The notes: generated by a model not told the origin, from the sequence alone. A stretch of 64,000 bases of DNA from Pararobbsia alpina (GCF_902859895.1 NZ_CADIKM010000020.1:29428-93427), one strand, 5' to 3'; shown: positions 1 to 13,127, numbered from the stretch's first letter. Translations and numbers: made by a program.

Positions 1-990
1 GCGCGTGCGGAACTCGAGTCGATCAACGAGCAGACGGCCCATACCGGCCTGCAGGACGCGCTCGAGCTTCGGGCGGCGCGCGAGGCCGCGCTGTCGGCCG
101 CGCGGATCGAACTCGATACGCTGACGGCTCAGCTGCGCCAGTCGGATGAAGCTCGCCTGGGCGTCGAACGTTCGCTGCAGCCTTTGCGCGACCGGATCAC
201 CGAACTCCAGCTCAAGGAGCAGGCCGCGCGGCTCAACCGCGAGCAGTTCGACGAACAGCTTCAACTGGCGGAAGTCGACGAAGCCGCGCTTGCCACAAAG
301 CTCACGCCCGATCTCAAGCCCGCCTACCTGCAGGGCGAAGTCACGCGGCTCAACAATGCGATCGCCGCACTCGGGCCTGTCAACATGGCCGCGCTCGACG
401 AACTGACGGCCGCGCGTGAACGCAAGGCCTTCCTCGACGCGCAGACCGCCGATCTGACGAGCGCAATCAATACGCTCGAAGACGCGATCCACAAGATCGA
501 CGAGGAAACCCGCGAGCTGCTCCAGGGCACGTTCAATGAAGTGAACCATCATTTCGGCGAACTGTTCCCGAAGCTGTTCGGCGGCGGTCAGGCGAAGCTG
601 ATCATGACCGGCGACGAAGTGCTCGATGCGGGGGTGCAGGTCCTGGCACAGCCGCCGGGCAAGAAGAACACCACGATTCACCTGCTCTCGGGCGGCGAGA
701 AGGCCTTGACCGCGACCGCGCTGGTGTTCGCGATGTTCCAGCTGAATCCCGCGCCGTTCTGCCTGCTCGACGAAGTCGACGCACCGCTCGACGATGCGAA
801 TACGGAGCGGTTCGCGAATCTCGTGCGTTCGATGTCGGACAAGACGCAGTTCCTGTTCATCTCGCACAACAAGATCGCGATGGAAATGGCGCAACAGTTG
901 ATCGGCGTGACGATGCAGGAACAGGGCGTCTCACGGATCGTCGCAGTGGATATGGAATCGGCCGCGGGCTTTGTCCAGCAGGCGGCCTGA
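1..990 (+). CDS. smc: Chromosome segregation protein SMC, C-terminal part (partial)
   Basis: The reading frame is open from the first base of the window, so this is the 3' end of a longer gene (329 codons plus stop seen). It begins in coiled coil rich in Ala, Arg, Glu and Leu and ends in the ABC-type head domain. The ABC signature LSGGEK is at about 685-702 and the Walker B segment LLDEVDAPLDD at about 766-798, followed by the H-loop FISHNK. SMC dimers hold and organise replicated DNA together with ScpA and ScpB. The downstream neighbours zipA and ligA are the usual ones in Burkholderiaceae. The ATPase hinge and N-terminal Walker A lie outside the window. Confidence 0.93.
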   Translation, partial: ARAELESINEQTAHTGLQDALELRAAREAALSAARIELDTLTAQLRQSDEARLGVERSLQPLRDRITELQLKEQAARLNREQFDEQLQLAEVDEAALATKLTPDLKPAYLQGEVTRLNNAIAALGPVNMAALDELTAARERKAFLDAQTADLTSAINTLEDAIHKIDEETRELLQGTFNEVNHHFGELFPKLFGGGQAKLIMTGDEVLDAGVQVLAQPPGKKNTTIHLLSGGEKALTATALVFAMFQLNPAPFCLLDEVDAPLDDANTERFANLVRSMSDKTQFLFISHNKIAMEMAQQLIGVTMQEQGVSRIVAVDMESAAGFVQQAA

Positions 991-1058
991 ATACAGACAA
1001 ACCAGGCAGTAAGGCATCGCAGCGGTGCCTGTGCAACAGAAATGACGATGGAGTGTGC

Positions 1059-2561
1059 ATGAACGAGCTGCAACTCGGATTGATCGGCGCGGGCGCCGTG
1101 ATCGTGATCGGTGTAGTGCTCTACAACGCATGGCAAGGTGCGCGTGTGCGCCGCCGCATGCCGCGTTCGATGCCGATGCCGCCCGAGGTCGCCGACCCTG
1201 TGCGAGCGCCTGATGTATCCGATGAAAGTCCGTTTATCGAGCCGAACTACGGAAGCACGCCGCCGAAGATGCCGGCCGCGTCGAGTGTGGCGGCTTCGGG
1301 CGCACCGGGTGCCTATGGTGCACAGACCTACCGTGAGCCTGCCGCGGGGGCTGCGCCGATCGACGAACGCCGCGAGCCGACGCTCGGCGGCGGCGATACG
1401 TTCAGCGAGATGGACCCCGCGGCGGTGAGCGGCGCGGACATTCCGGGCGCCGCGGCGATGGCCGATCTCGCGCGCGAAGCGGATGAGGCGCATGAAGCCG
1501 AAGTGTCGGCCGGTGACGCGGGCTCCCCCGCTACGCGTGCAACAGGGCTCGGCCGGGGTGCGGCGGCAGGTGCGGATACGGGTCAGCTCAATTCGATGTC
1601 GGCGGGTGCGCCCGACAGCGACGCGAAGGCCGGGGTACCAGGCGGTTCCTCGCGAGACGGGACGGCCTCCTCGACGACGCCGGTTCAGCCGCCTGTTCAA
1701 CCCGCTGTTCAACCCAATACGCAGACCATTTCGGCCGCCCCCCCCACCTGGGTCGATCATCGGATCGACTGTGTCGTGCTGCTGCGCGTACCCGCTCCCG
1801 TGACCGGGGACAAGATCTTGCCGCTCGCGCAGCGCATCCGCCGCGCGGGCAGCAAGCCGGTGTTCATCGAAGGCCTGCGCGAGAGCGACGGCGGTTGGGA
1901 AGCCCTCCAGCCGGGCGCCCGCTACAGCGACCTGCGCGCGGCGGTCCAGCTCGCGAACCGCTCGGGCGCGCTCAACGAACTGGAGTTCTCGGAGTTCGTC
2001 ACGGGCGTGCAGGCGCTCGCCGACGGTTTGGACGCCGAACCGGAATTTCCGGACATGATGGAAACCGTCGCGATGGCGCGCGAGCTCGACGCGTTCGCCG
2101 CGCAATGCGATGCCCAGCTCTCGATCAACATCCTGTCGGACGGCGCACCCTGGTCGGCCAACTATGTTCAGGCGGTCGCCTCGCAGGACGGCCTGCTGTT
2201 GTCGCGCGACGGGACACGCTTCGTCAAGCTCGACGCCAAGCAGAATCCCGTCTTCATGCTGCAGTTCGGCGAGACGAACTTCCTGCGCGACGACCTGACC
2301 TTCAAGGGCGGCCAGATGATCACGCTGCTGCTCGATGTGCCGGTGGCCGACGAAGACATTCTGCCGTTCCGGCTGATGTGCGACTACGCCGCATCGCTGT
2401 CGCACCGGATCGGCGCGCGTGTCGTCGACGACCAGCGTCGGCCGCTGCCCGAAACGGCGCTGGCGGCGATCGAGAACCAGTTGCTGACGCTCTACGCCAA
2501 GCTCGAGCATGCGGGCATCACGGCGGGTTCGCCGGCGGCGCGCCGTCTCTTCAGCAGCTAG
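1059..2561 (+). CDS. zipA: Cell division protein ZipA
   Basis: This 500-residue protein tethers FtsZ to the inner membrane during assembly of the division ring. An N-terminal membrane helix spans about residues 5-22, followed by a basic stretch (RVRRR). A long Ala/Pro/Gly-rich flexible linker runs to about residue 220, and the C-terminal third fits the globular FtsZ-binding domain. A GTG at 1053 opens the same frame, but GGAG at 1050-1053 is spaced five bases from the ATG at 1059, so I choose the ATG. The position between smc and ligA is the classical zipA locus. The linker contains the short repeat PVQPPVQPAVQP. The call rests on architecture and context as well as sequence. Confidence 0.85.
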   Translation: MNELQLGLIGAGAVIVIGVVLYNAWQGARVRRRMPRSMPMPPEVADPVRAPDVSDESPFIEPNYGSTPPKMPAASSVAASGAPGAYGAQTYREPAAGAAPIDERREPTLGGGDTFSEMDPAAVSGADIPGAAAMADLAREADEAHEAEVSAGDAGSPATRATGLGRGAAAGADTGQLNSMSAGAPDSDAKAGVPGGSSRDGTASSTTPVQPPVQPAVQPNTQTISAAPPTWVDHRIDCVVLLRVPAPVTGDKILPLAQRIRRAGSKPVFIEGLRESDGGWEALQPGARYSDLRAAVQLANRSGALNELEFSEFVTGVQALADGLDAEPEFPDMMETVAMARELDAFAAQCDAQLSINILSDGAPWSANYVQAVASQDGLLLSRDGTRFVKLDAKQNPVFMLQFGETNFLRDDLTFKGGQMITLLLDVPVADEDILPFRLMCDYAASLSHRIGARVVDDQRRPLPETALAAIENQLLTLYAKLEHAGITAGSPAARRLFSS

Positions 2562-2695
2562 GCCACACCGATCGGTGTGACCCGGCTGGCCGCTGCCTGC
2601 TGGCGGATCGGCCCACTGCAAATAGCTGCCGACACGGTAGGATGCTTGTCACGCGCAGGCCCGCCGTGTCCGCGTTCGAACGTCCTATCCATTGA

Positions 2696-5283
<2,588 letters not shown>

Positions 5284-5371
5284 AGGGGTAGCGCCTGCTT
5301 GGTGCCTACAAGCCCCGGCACGGGTCCTTGCATCGATCCGGATCGGCGCATGCGGCCTGGGCTGGGATCTC

Positions 5372-5548
5372 GTGCCGCTCAGTGCCGAGGGCATGTGATG
5401 CCCCACGTATATGACTATCCGATGGGAAGTATCGGCAACCAGGCAGGAGCCGATACTCTCGTGCCGCTCGGTGCCGAGGGCATGTGATGCCCCACGTATA
5501 TGACTATCGATGGAGAGTATCGGCAACCATGCAGGAGCCGATACTCGT
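5372..5548. repeat. Tandem duplication of an ~89-bp structured unit
   Basis: Two near-identical direct copies (5372-5460 and 5461-5548) fill most of the space between convergent def and rluB. Each copy contains a short hairpin (GGGCAT, loop GTG, ATGCCC) and a longer one whose arms are AGTATCGGC and GCCGATACT. The copies differ at only a few positions, including one single-base indel. Placement between convergent genes fits a bidirectional transcription stop or a repetitive extragenic element. There is no T-run, so it is not a canonical intrinsic terminator. Confidence 0.85.
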
Positions 5549-5559
5549 GAGGTATTCCT

Positions 5560-7239
5560 TCAGTCGAGCTTGACGAATGTTTCGCCGACCCGCAGATAGC
5601 GCCACTTGCCCTGTGGCAGCGCGCCGAGCATTACGGTGCCGATGCGGATCCGCTTGAGACCGACGACTTCGAGGCCGACGAGTTCGCACATGCGGCGGAT
5701 CTGACGTTTCTTTCCCTCGCGCAAGACGAAGCGCAATTGCTCGGGGTTCTGCCATTCGACGACGGCCGGCCGCAGCGGCTGGTCGTCGAGCGACAGGCCG
5801 TGGCACAGCAGTTTTATGCGTTCGGCCGGAAACTGCGACTGCACGTTTTCCGTGATGCCGTTGTAATTCACGCGAACCAGATATTCCTTGTCCACTTCCG
5901 AATCCTCGCCGATCAACTGGCGCGCGACGCGGCCATCCTGCGTCATCACGAGCAGGCCGGTCGAGTCGATATCGAGACGGCCGGCGGGCGCGAGCGAGCG
6001 CAGATGGACGTGCTGGAATGCGATGCCCGAGTCGTCGTCTTCCCAATGATTGTCAGGGGTGACGAGCACGACGGCGGGCTGGTAGTCGTCTTCGGGCTGA
6101 CCCGATACATAGCCGACCGGCTTGTTGATCAGGATGGTCACCTGCTGCGCCTGATGGGCGCGGGCGATTGGCAGGATCTCGATCTTCTGGTCGGGGCGGA
6201 CCTTGGTGCCGAGCGTGTCGATCGTTACGCTGTCGACGCGTACCCAACCCTTTTCGATCCATTCATCTGCTTCGCGGCGGGAGCAGAGTCCGAGTTCGGA
6301 CATACGCTTCGAGAGGCGCAGCATACCCGTCTCATCGGCGTTTTCGTCGCGCGGCGCGGCATGGGCACGGGGCGCCTGCTCGGTGGGGGCAGCGGTACGT
6401 TCGCGAGGCTCGCGTTTGCGCGGCGTTTCGCTGCGCGACTGGGGCACGTGCGAGCGCTGCGGGGCGCCGGAAGTGTTGGTCACCGTGCGTCGAGGTGCCG
6501 CATCGCCTGCGGGACGCCGCGCATCGCCACCCGGACGCGGCCCGCGCGGGGAATCGAAATTGCCACGAGGTGCACGAGGGACATCACCATCGGCACGCGG
6601 CTTACGCGGACCATCGAAGTGGGAGCGAGGCGCACGTGGCGCGTCACCATCGGGGCGCGGCTTGCGCGGGCCATCGAAGTTGGTACGGGGTGCACGCGGG
6701 GCGTCACCATCGGCGCGCGGCTTGCGCGGGCCATCGAAGTTGGTACGGGGTGTGCGCGGCGCGTCACCATCGGGGCGCGGCTTGCGCGGGCCATCGAAGT
6801 TGGAACGGGGTGCACGCGGCGCGTCACCATCGGGGCGCGGCTTGCGCGGACCATCGAAGTTGGAACGGGGTACACGTGGCGCGTCACCATCGGGGCGCGG
6901 CTTGCGCGGACCATCGAAGTTGGAACGGGGTGCACGTGGCGCGTCACCATCGGGGCGCGGCTTGCGCGGACCATCGAAGTTGGAACGGGGTGCACGTGGC
7001 GCGTCACCATCGGCGCGCGGCTTGCGCGGTGCGTCGAAGTTAGCGCGAGGTGCACGTGGCGCATCGCCATCGGCCCTCGGTTTGCGTGGGCCGCCCGCGC
7101 CAGCGTCCGCACGCTTGGCGCGCGGCGCATCGCTTGTCGCCGGTCCGTCCGGCAGGGGCTTGCGCGGTGCACCCGGGCGAACCGGTGCGCGGCGCGCATC
7201 GGTGGTCCGCGGATGTTTCGCGGTCAGTTTTTCACGCAT
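5560..7239 (-). CDS. rluB: 23S rRNA pseudouridine synthase B with repeat-rich N-terminal extension
   Basis: The C-terminal half is a standard RluB: an S4 RNA-binding domain (about residues 306-355, LRLSKRMSELGLCSRREA) followed by the pseudouridine synthase domain with the catalytic motif GRLDIDSTGLL (Asp about 423). It is expected to convert a 23S rRNA uridine (U2605 in E. coli numbering) to pseudouridine. The first 300 residues are unusual. They are very rich in Arg, Pro, Asp and Gly and contain nine 20-residue repeats of the type PRKPRxDGDAPRxPRxNFDG at residues 51-230, plus a degenerate tenth. The whole protein is 559 residues, about twice the E. coli enzyme. The extension is probably disordered and RNA-binding, by analogy with other Arg-rich tails. 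Confidence 0.93.
   Translation of the reverse strand: MREKLTAKHPRTTDARRAPVRPGAPRKPLPDGPATSDAPRAKRADAGAGGPRKPRADGDAPRAPRANFDAPRKPRADGDAPRAPRSNFDGPRKPRPDGDAPRAPRSNFDGPRKPRPDGDAPRVPRSNFDGPRKPRPDGDAPRAPRSNFDGPRKPRPDGDAPRTPRTNFDGPRKPRADGDAPRAPRTNFDGPRKPRPDGDAPRAPRSHFDGPRKPRADGDVPRAPRGNFDSPRGPRPGGDARRPAGDAAPRRTVTNTSGAPQRSHVPQSRSETPRKREPRERTAAPTEQAPRAHAAPRDENADETGMLRLSKRMSELGLCSRREADEWIEKGWVRVDSVTIDTLGTKVRPDQKIEILPIARAHQAQQVTILINKPVGYVSGQPEDDYQPAVVLVTPDNHWEDDDSGIAFQHVHLRSLAPAGRLDIDSTGLLVMTQDGRVARQLIGEDSEVDKEYLVRVNYNGITENVQSQFPAERIKLLCHGLSLDDQPLRPAVVEWQNPEQLRFVLREGKKRQIRRMCELVGLEVVGLKRIRIGTVMLGALPQGKWRYLRVGETFVKLD
6550..7089 (-). repeat. Nine in-frame 60-bp tandem repeats inside rluB
   Basis: The DNA repeats with a 60-bp period for nine copies, encoding the 20-residue units of the RluB N-terminal extension. 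Copies in the middle (roughly 6660-7020) are almost identical at the nucleotide level. The outer copies have drifted, as expected for an array that expands and contracts by slippage or unequal crossing over. Because 60 is a multiple of three, changes in copy number keep the reading frame. Confidence 0.95.
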
Positions 7240-7337
7240 GAGCAGTCTTCAAGATCGGCCCGCGCATTGCGCGCGGCGCCATAGATAGGGTATTACACGG
7301 CCCGGGTCCCCATAAAGACCCGGCCTCGGCAATCTCG

Positions 7338-9935
7338 TCAAACCGCGATGGCCTTGAGCATCTCCGTCTCGAGCCTGATTTGCAGCTTGTTATCGTTGAG
7401 CGCGCTGCTATGTAGCAGGAACACGTCCTCGACGCGCTCGCCCAGTGTATTGATGCGTGCGGCGTGCAGCCCGATCCGGTGCTCGGCGAGCACGCGCGCG
7501 ATCGAGTAGAGCAGGCCGGGCCGGTCGTTCGCCGAGACCGACAGAATGTAGTACTGCCCGCGATCGTCGGCCCGCAGGTCGACCCGAGGTGTGGCGGGAA
7601 ACGACCGCGAGAGCCGCGAGAGCCGCCCCTTCGACGGCTCGGGCAGGGTCGTCGCGGCTTGGGCGAGCGCTTCGCTGATTTGCCGTTCGACAAGATTCGC
7701 GATATCGCGCGCATGCATCTCGGGATCGCTGTGCTCGACGAGGAAGTTGTCGAGCGCGAAGCCGTGGCGTGTCGTGTTGATCTGCGCATCGAGCACTGAG
7801 AGCCCGCTACGGTCGAAATAGCTGCAGATCGCCGCGAACAGATCGGGCCGGTCCTTCACATAGACGAGCACCTGCAGACTGTTGCTGATCGCCCCGGGCC
7901 GCGCGCGGACGACCGGCGTCGGCGCATTGACATGATGCACCAGTTCACGCGTCTGCCATGCGATATCGGCCGCATCCTGGCGCAGGAAGTAGGCCACGTC
8001 GAGCTGGTTCCACAGCTCGCGATGTGCGCCTTCGGGCACGGCCTCGAGCCGCAGTAGCGAAAGCGCCTCCTCCTTGCGCGACTGGAGCGCCGCATGGGGG
8101 TCGTGCTGCGCGCCGCCGAGCACGTCGAGGGTGATCCGGTACAAGTCTTCGAGCAGCTTGCCCTTCCACGCATTCCAGACCTTCGGACTCGTACCGCGGA
8201 TGTCGGCTACCGTCAGCAGGTAGAGCGCGGTCAGCCGGCGCTCATTGCGCACGAGGTCCGCGAAGCGCTTGATGATTTCCGGGTCGCTCATGTCCTGCTT
8301 CTGCGCGACCTGGCTCATCGTCAGGTGATGCTGGACCAGCCAGACGATCAGCGCGGTATCTTCCTCGTCGATGCCGTGATCGCGGCAAAATCGCCGCGCA
8401 TCCGCCATGCCGAGCGTCGAGTGGTCACCGCCACGACCCTTGGCGATATCGTGGAACAGCGCCGCGACATAGAGAACCCAGGGACGCTCGAAATTCGTGA
8501 TCAGCTGACTGCAAAACGGATACTCATGCGCATGCTCGGTTACCGCGAAGCGGCGCATATTGCGCAGCACCATCAAGATGTGCTGGTCGACCGTATAGAC
8601 GTGATAAAGGTCGTGCTGCATCTGGCCGACGATGCGCCTGAAATTCAGCAGGTATCGGCCGAGCACGCTCGTCTGGTTCAGCAGCCGCAGCGCATGGGTG
8701 ACCCCGGCTGGCTGCTTGAGAATTTGCAGGAACAGCTTGCGGTTGACCGGGTCGCGGCGCCAATGGACGTCCATCTTGTCGCGCGCGTTGTAGAGCGCGC
8801 GCAGCGTGCGGGCCGACAGGCCCTTGATGCCAGGCAACTGTTCGTAAAGCAGGAACGGTTCGAGGATGGTATTCGGCTCGCGAATGAAGACATCGTCATT
8901 GACGATCTCGATCATCCCCTGCTTTTCAACGAAGTGCTCGGAGAACACGCGCGTGATTCCGCTTGTCGACGGAAACAGCTGGGCTTCGATGTTCTGCAGC
9001 AGGATCGTCGACAGCTGAGTCACGGCCTTGGCCGCCCAGTAGTAGTGACGCATCATCTGCTCGCTGACGCGCTTGGCAGGCTTGACCCTGAAGCCGAGCT
9101 GTTCGGCGAGCGCAGTCTGCAGGTCGAATACGAGAATGTCCTGGCGCCGCCCCGCGAGAATATGGAGGTTGGTGCGCAGGCGCTTGAGGAAGGTCTCGTT
9201 GCGGCTCAGCTCGCGTGCTTCGCGCTCGGTGATCAGCCCGCGGCTCTCGAGTTCACTCCAGCTGCCACCGAAACCGGCGGCGCGCGTGATCCAGATGATC
9301 AACTGGAGGTCGCGCAGGCCGCCCGGGCTTTCTTTGCAGTTCGGCTCGAGGCTGTAAGGCGAATCCTGGTACTTCGCATGGCGCTGCCGCATTTCGAGCA
9401 GCTTGGCCGTGAAGAAGGCGCGCGGGTCGAGCGCTTCGCGAAAGCGTGCCGAAAAACGGTCGTATAGCCCGGCGTCACCCGCGACGCGGCGCGATTCGAG
9501 CAGGGAAGTGTGCACGGTGACGTCGTTGGCCGCTTCGTCGAGGCATTGCTCGACGGTGCGCACGCTGCTGCCGATGTCGAGGCCGAGATCCCAGGCCATG
9601 CCGATGAAACGTTCGATGCGGAGTTCTTCCTCGCGATCGGGTGCGTCCTGCAGCAGCACGAGGATGTCGATGTCCGAGAACGGCGCAAGCTCGCCGCGGC
9701 CATATCCGCCGACGGCGACCAGCGCGGCCGTGCTCGGCAGCGCGCAGCCTTGCCATGCGCAAGCGAGCGTGCGGTCGACCTCCCGGGCCAGGCCGTGCGT
9801 GAGCGCATCGAGATGGCCCTTGGCTGCGAACGCTTCGATGAGCCGGGCTTTCGCCGTCTTCAGCTCGGCGCGCATCGCCGCGGTGTCGGGCGCGGCATGC
9901 AGCGGCGATGAGTTTGGTGCGAGCGAGGCGTTCAC
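7338..9935 (-). CDS. glnD: Bifunctional uridylyltransferase/uridylyl-removing enzyme GlnD
   Basis: GlnD senses glutamine and adds or removes UMP on the PII protein, controlling glutamine synthetase and nitrogen regulation. The nucleotidyltransferase motif [17 protein letters not shown] is near the N-terminus, the HD hydrolase motif [14 protein letters not shown] is in the middle, and two ACT domains form the C-terminus. The frame is open further upstream, but I place the start at GTG 9935 (protein begins [10 protein letters not shown]), because it overlaps the map stop in GTGA and gives a normal length of about 865 residues. It forms a unit with map upstream. Confidence 0.94.
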   Translation of the reverse strand: MNASLAPNSSPLHAAPDTAAMRAELKTAKARLIEAFAAKGHLDALTHGLAREVDRTLACAWQGCALPSTAALVAVGGYGRGELAPFSDIDILVLLQDAPDREEELRIERFIGMAWDLGLDIGSSVRTVEQCLDEAANDVTVHTSLLESRRVAGDAGLYDRFSARFREALDPRAFFTAKLLEMRQRHAKYQDSPYSLEPNCKESPGGLRDLQLIIWITRAAGFGGSWSELESRGLITEREARELSRNETFLKRLRTNLHILAGRRQDILVFDLQTALAEQLGFRVKPAKRVSEQMMRHYYWAAKAVTQLSTILLQNIEAQLFPSTSGITRVFSEHFVEKQGMIEIVNDDVFIREPNTILEPFLLYEQLPGIKGLSARTLRALYNARDKMDVHWRRDPVNRKLFLQILKQPAGVTHALRLLNQTSVLGRYLLNFRRIVGQMQHDLYHVYTVDQHILMVLRNMRRFAVTEHAHEYPFCSQLITNFERPWVLYVAALFHDIAKGRGGDHSTLGMADARRFCRDHGIDEEDTALIVWLVQHHLTMSQVAQKQDMSDPEIIKRFADLVRNERRLTALYLLTVADIRGTSPKVWNAWKGKLLEDLYRITLDVLGGAQHDPHAALQSRKEEALSLLRLEAVPEGAHRELWNQLDVAYFLRQDAADIAWQTRELVHHVNAPTPVVRARPGAISNSLQVLVYVKDRPDLFAAICSYFDRSGLSVLDAQINTTRHGFALDNFLVEHSDPEMHARDIANLVERQISEALAQAATTLPEPSKGRLSRLSRSFPATPRVDLRADDRGQYYILSVSANDRPGLLYSIARVLAEHRIGLHAARINTLGERVEDVFLLHSSALNDNKLQIRLETEMLKAIAV

Positions 9936-10747
9936 GCTGTGGCGGCCGCGAGAACGTGTTCGGGCCGGGCCTGTACGCCCGCCGACAGCGTCAGGACATC
10001 GTAGCCCGTCTCCGTGACGAGCACGGTGTGCTCCCATTGGGCCGAGAGGCTGCGGTCGCGTGTCTTGACCGTCCAATGGTCAGGCATGGTCCGGATGTCG
10101 CGCTTGCCGGCATTGATCATCGGCTCGATCGTGAAGATCATGCCGGCCTCGAGTACCATGCCGGTGCCCGCTCTGCCGTAGTGAAGCACTTGCGGCTCTT
10201 CGTGAAACACCGTGCCGATGCCATGACCGCAGTATTCGCGCACCACCGAAAAGTTCTGCGCTTCGGCATGCTTCTGGATCGCATGGCCGATGTCGCCGAG
10301 GTGGGCGCCGGCGCGGACCTGGGCGATGCCGACCCACATGCATTCGAAGGTGGTCTGGACCAGGCGCTTCGCGAGGATCGAGCCTTCGCCGGCGATGAAC
10401 ATGCGGCTCGTGTCGCCGTAGTAGCCGTCCTTGATGACGGTGATGTCGAGATTGACGATATCGCCGTTCTTGAGCACCTTGTCGCCCGGAATCCCGTGGC
10501 AGATCACGTCGTTGACCGAGGTGCAGATCGCCTTCGGGAACGGCGGATAGCCCGGCGGCTGGTAGTTCAGCGGCGCGGGCACGGTCTGCTGGACATGGGT
10601 CATGTATTCGTGGCACAGGCGATCGAGCTCGCCGGTGGTGACGCCAGGCTTGACGAAGGGCGTGATGTAGTCGAGGACTTCTGCGCCGAGGCGGCAGGCG
10701 ACACGCATCTTCTCGATATCGGCGGCGGTTTTGGGAGTGGCGGTCAT
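9932..10747 (-). CDS. map: Type I methionine aminopeptidase
   Basis: This enzyme removes the N-terminal methionine from new proteins. The five metal ligands of the family lie in recognisable segments: NLDITV and GDTSRMF (two Asp), [13 protein letters not shown] (His), FTIEPM (Glu) and [12 protein letters not shown] (Glu region). The ATG at 10747 gives 271 residues starting [14 protein letters not shown]; the longer open frame upstream has no family similarity. The divergent neighbour is rpsB, a standard arrangement in beta- and gammaproteobacteria. The stop overlaps the glnD start, so the two genes are likely co-translated. Confidence 0.96.
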   Translation of the reverse strand: MTATPKTAADIEKMRVACRLGAEVLDYITPFVKPGVTTGELDRLCHEYMTHVQQTVPAPLNYQPPGYPPFPKAICTSVNDVICHGIPGDKVLKNGDIVNLDITVIKDGYYGDTSRMFIAGEGSILAKRLVQTTFECMWVGIAQVRAGAHLGDIGHAIQKHAEAQNFSVVREYCGHGIGTVFHEEPQVLHYGRAGTGMVLEAGMIFTIEPMINAGKRDIRTMPDHWTVKTRDRSLSAQWEHTVLVTETGYDVLTLSAGVQARPEHVLAAATA

Positions 10748-10827
10748 GGCAGCCCGGGCAGTCCGGCGGAATTCGTGATGGAGTCGATTATCGCACCATG
10801 CATCACGATTTTTCACCCCTATCCGGC

Positions 10828-10857
10828 TTGAGAGGCGGAACGCGCCGATGCTATACT
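10828..10857 (+). promoter_or_regulatory. Sigma70-type promoter of rpsB
   Basis: A TTGAGA -35 box (10828-10833) and a TATACT -10 box (10852-10857) are separated by 18 bases. Both are close to consensus and stand out in this GC-rich DNA. They precede a leader of about 330 bases. Confidence 0.75.
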
Positions 10858-10864
10858 CTCGGGC

Positions 10865-11193
10865 TAGCTTCGTAAGGAAAACATTCTCTGCTCGTTTTTC
10901 GCTGTATTCGTCTTGTGGATTCGCCGCGGTTGCTATTCGAACTTCCCGAATCTTCAGCTTCGGTCGCTGGAAAAGACCGGTGACAGGCAGCCATCAAGCG
11001 GACAGGCAGGCGAGCGGAAGTGGTAAGAATTACAAAGCTGGACTTTGTTTTAAAAATCCGAGCCGGTGCACCCAGGGTGTCCGTCGCGGCCTGTCTCCTC
11101 CCGAATCGCTGCGCGAATCAGCGCGGGAAGGTGGAGCAAGGGTCCGCGGATGTCGCAGCCGGCTTCTGACCCAAACCCTTTCGGAGAATTCGA
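10865..11193 (+). promoter_or_regulatory. Long 5' leader of rpsB
   Basis: About 330 bases separate the promoter from the rpsB start and contain no convincing gene. A local hairpin (AAAGCTGGACTTT) and an AT-rich stretch (TTTTAAAAATCC) lie near 11033-11060. In E. coli the rpsB leader is the target of autoregulation by protein S2; a similar role here is inference. The start codon is preceded by CGGAGAATTCG. Confidence 0.5.
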
Positions 11194-11952
11194 ATGGCAG
11201 CAGTAACGATGCGTGAAATGCTGGAAGCCGGTGTCCACTTTGGTCACCAGACCCGCTTCTGGAACCCGAAGATGGCCCCGTTCATTTTCGGTCACCGCAA
11301 CAAGATTCACATTATCAACCTCGAAAAGACGCTGCCGATGTACAACGACGCACTGAAGTATGTGCGTCAACTGGCAGCGAACCGCGGCACGATTCTGATG
11401 GTCGGCACGAAGCGTCAGTCGCGCGATACGATCGCCGCTGAAGCAGGCCGTGCCGGCATGCCTTACGTGAACACGCGTTGGCTCGGCGGCATGCTGACGA
11501 ACTTCAAGACGCTGAAGTCGTCGATCAAGAAGCTCAAGGACATGCAGGTTGCGCTCGAAGCCGGCGAAACCGAACGCATGAGCAAGAAAGAAGCGCTGAT
11601 GTTCGATCGCGAGATGACCAAGCTCGAGAAGTCGATCGGCGGCGTGAAGGACATGGGCGGGATTCCGGATGCGATCTTCGTGATCGACGTCGGCTACCAC
11701 AAGATCGCCCTCACAGAAGCGAACAAGCTCGGCGTGCCGGTCATCGCCGTGGTCGATACGAACCACTCGCCCGAAGGCGTGGACTACGTGATCCCGGGTA
11801 ACGACGACGCGAGCAAGGCTGTCATGCTGTACGCACGCGGCATCGCCGACGCGATCCTTGAAGGCCGTGCGAACGCCGTCAAGGATGTCGTCGAAACCGC
11901 CCGCGGCAATGGCGAAGACGGCGACGAGTTCGTCGAAGTCAACGAAGGCTGA
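11194..11952 (+). CDS. rpsB: 30S ribosomal protein S2
   Basis: S2 is a 252-residue component of the small ribosomal subunit. The N-terminus ([20 protein letters not shown]) and the segments [18 protein letters not shown] and [12 protein letters not shown] are diagnostic. It has its own promoter and long leader. It is separated from tsf by an intrinsic terminator, so tsf probably receives only part of the rpsB transcripts. Confidence 0.98.
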   Translation: MAAVTMREMLEAGVHFGHQTRFWNPKMAPFIFGHRNKIHIINLEKTLPMYNDALKYVRQLAANRGTILMVGTKRQSRDTIAAEAGRAGMPYVNTRWLGGMLTNFKTLKSSIKKLKDMQVALEAGETERMSKKEALMFDREMTKLEKSIGGVKDMGGIPDAIFVIDVGYHKIALTEANKLGVPVIAVVDTNHSPEGVDYVIPGNDDASKAVMLYARGIADAILEGRANAVKDVVETARGNGEDGDEFVEVNEG

Positions 11953-11995
11953 ATCTAGCGGGCAAGCCGGCGCACAAGACCGGTCTGAGAAACGA

Positions 11996-12020
11996 GGGGG
12001 CTGTTGGCCCCCTTTTTTTA
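11996..12020 (+). terminator. Intrinsic terminator/attenuator between rpsB and tsf
   Basis: The stem GGGGGC (11996-12001) pairs with GCCCCC (12007-12012) around a five-base loop and is followed by seven Ts. This is a textbook Rho-independent terminator inside the rpsB-tsf operon. A partial terminator at the same place sets different S2 and EF-Ts levels in E. coli. Confidence 0.9.
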
Positions 12021-12192
12021 GACTGTGACGGATGGTGCGACTGGCATCCGGTTGCAGATTCCAGCAACGGTTATGGCAGGTAGCAACTGCAAGGCAAGTC
12101 CGCGGTGCACTAGCGGATACAGGCAGCACCGAATATGTCCTGACCGGCCGAGGCCGGGCGGGAACGTGAAATCCAGCTATTAGGAGCAATCG

Positions 12193-13074
12193 ATGGCGGC
12201 AATTACCGCAGCCCTGGTGGGCGAACTGCGCGCGAAGACCGACGCGCCGATGATGGAATGCAAGAAGGCGCTGACCGAGGCCGAAGGCGATCTGGCCCGC
12301 GCTGAAGAGATCCTGCGTGTGAAGCTCGGTAACAAGGCCAGCAAGGCAGCCTCGCGTGTGACGGCCGAAGGCATCGTCGCCCAGTATGTGGACGGCAAGG
12401 TCGGCGTGCTCGTCGAGCTGAACTGCGAAACCGACTTCGTTGCGAAGAACGACGACTTCCTCGCGTTCGCGAACGGCGTCGCTGAAGTGATCGCCAAGAA
12501 GAACCCGGCCGACGTCGCGGCACTCGGCGCGCTGCCGCTCGAAAGCGCGACGGTCGACGCCGTGCGCCTCGCGCTGGTCGGCAAGATCGGTGAAAACGTC
12601 TCGATCCGCCGCTTCGTGCGTTACGAAACGGCCGGCACTATCGCGACTTATCTGCATGGCACCCGCATCGGCGTGATGGTCGATTTCACGGGTGGCGACG
12701 TACAGACCGGCAAGGATGTCGCGATGCATATCGCGGCGATGAAGCCCGTCTCGGTGTCGAGCGCCGACGTGCCGGCCGACCTGATCCAGAAGGAACGCAG
12801 CATCGCCGAGCAGAAGGCCGCTGAGTCCGGCAAGCCTGCCGAGATCGTTGCAAAGATGGTCGAAGGCAGTGTGCAGAAGTACCTGAAGGAAGTGTCGCTG
12901 CTGAACCAGCCGTTCGTTCGCAACGACAAGGAAACGGTCGAGCAGGTTTTGAAGACTGCTGGCGCCAAGGTCAACGCGTTCACGCTGTTCGTGGTCGGCG
13001 AAGGCATCGAGAAGCGTCAGGACGATTTCGCGGCGGAAGTCGCCGCGCAGGTCGCCGCAGCAACGAAGGGCTGA
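12193..13074 (+). CDS. tsf: Translation elongation factor Ts
   Basis: EF-Ts is the 293-residue guanine nucleotide exchange factor for EF-Tu. The N-terminal UBA-like domain includes the family signature region [18 protein letters not shown], followed by GIVAQYV and [12 protein letters not shown] in the core dimerisation domain. It lies downstream of rpsB in the conserved order. A Shine-Dalgarno-like AGGAG precedes the ATG. Confidence 0.98.
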   Translation: MAAITAALVGELRAKTDAPMMECKKALTEAEGDLARAEEILRVKLGNKASKAASRVTAEGIVAQYVDGKVGVLVELNCETDFVAKNDDFLAFANGVAEVIAKKNPADVAALGALPLESATVDAVRLALVGKIGENVSIRRFVRYETAGTIATYLHGTRIGVMVDFTGGDVQTGKDVAMHIAAMKPVSVSSADVPADLIQKERSIAEQKAAESGKPAEIVAKMVEGSVQKYLKEVSLLNQPFVRNDKETVEQVLKTAGAKVNAFTLFVVGEGIEKRQDDFAAEVAAQVAAATKG

Positions 13075-13127
13075 CGCCTCGCGGTCAGCCGGGCCGCCCG
13101 CCTCGCCGGGGTTGGGGTGGCCCGCCA

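Noticed and set aside
678..2621. 647-codon minus-strand frame opposite smc/zipA
   Set aside because: Shadow of high-GC codon bias. The plus-strand genes are clearly real and the antisense translation has no domain.
6550..7089. CRISPR-like regular 60-bp repeats
   Set aside because: The repeats are contiguous, in frame and without unique spacers; they encode the RluB extension.
5737..7284. 515-codon plus-strand frame opposite rluB
   Set aside because: Stays open only because of the repeated GC-rich codons of rluB; composition is not protein-like.
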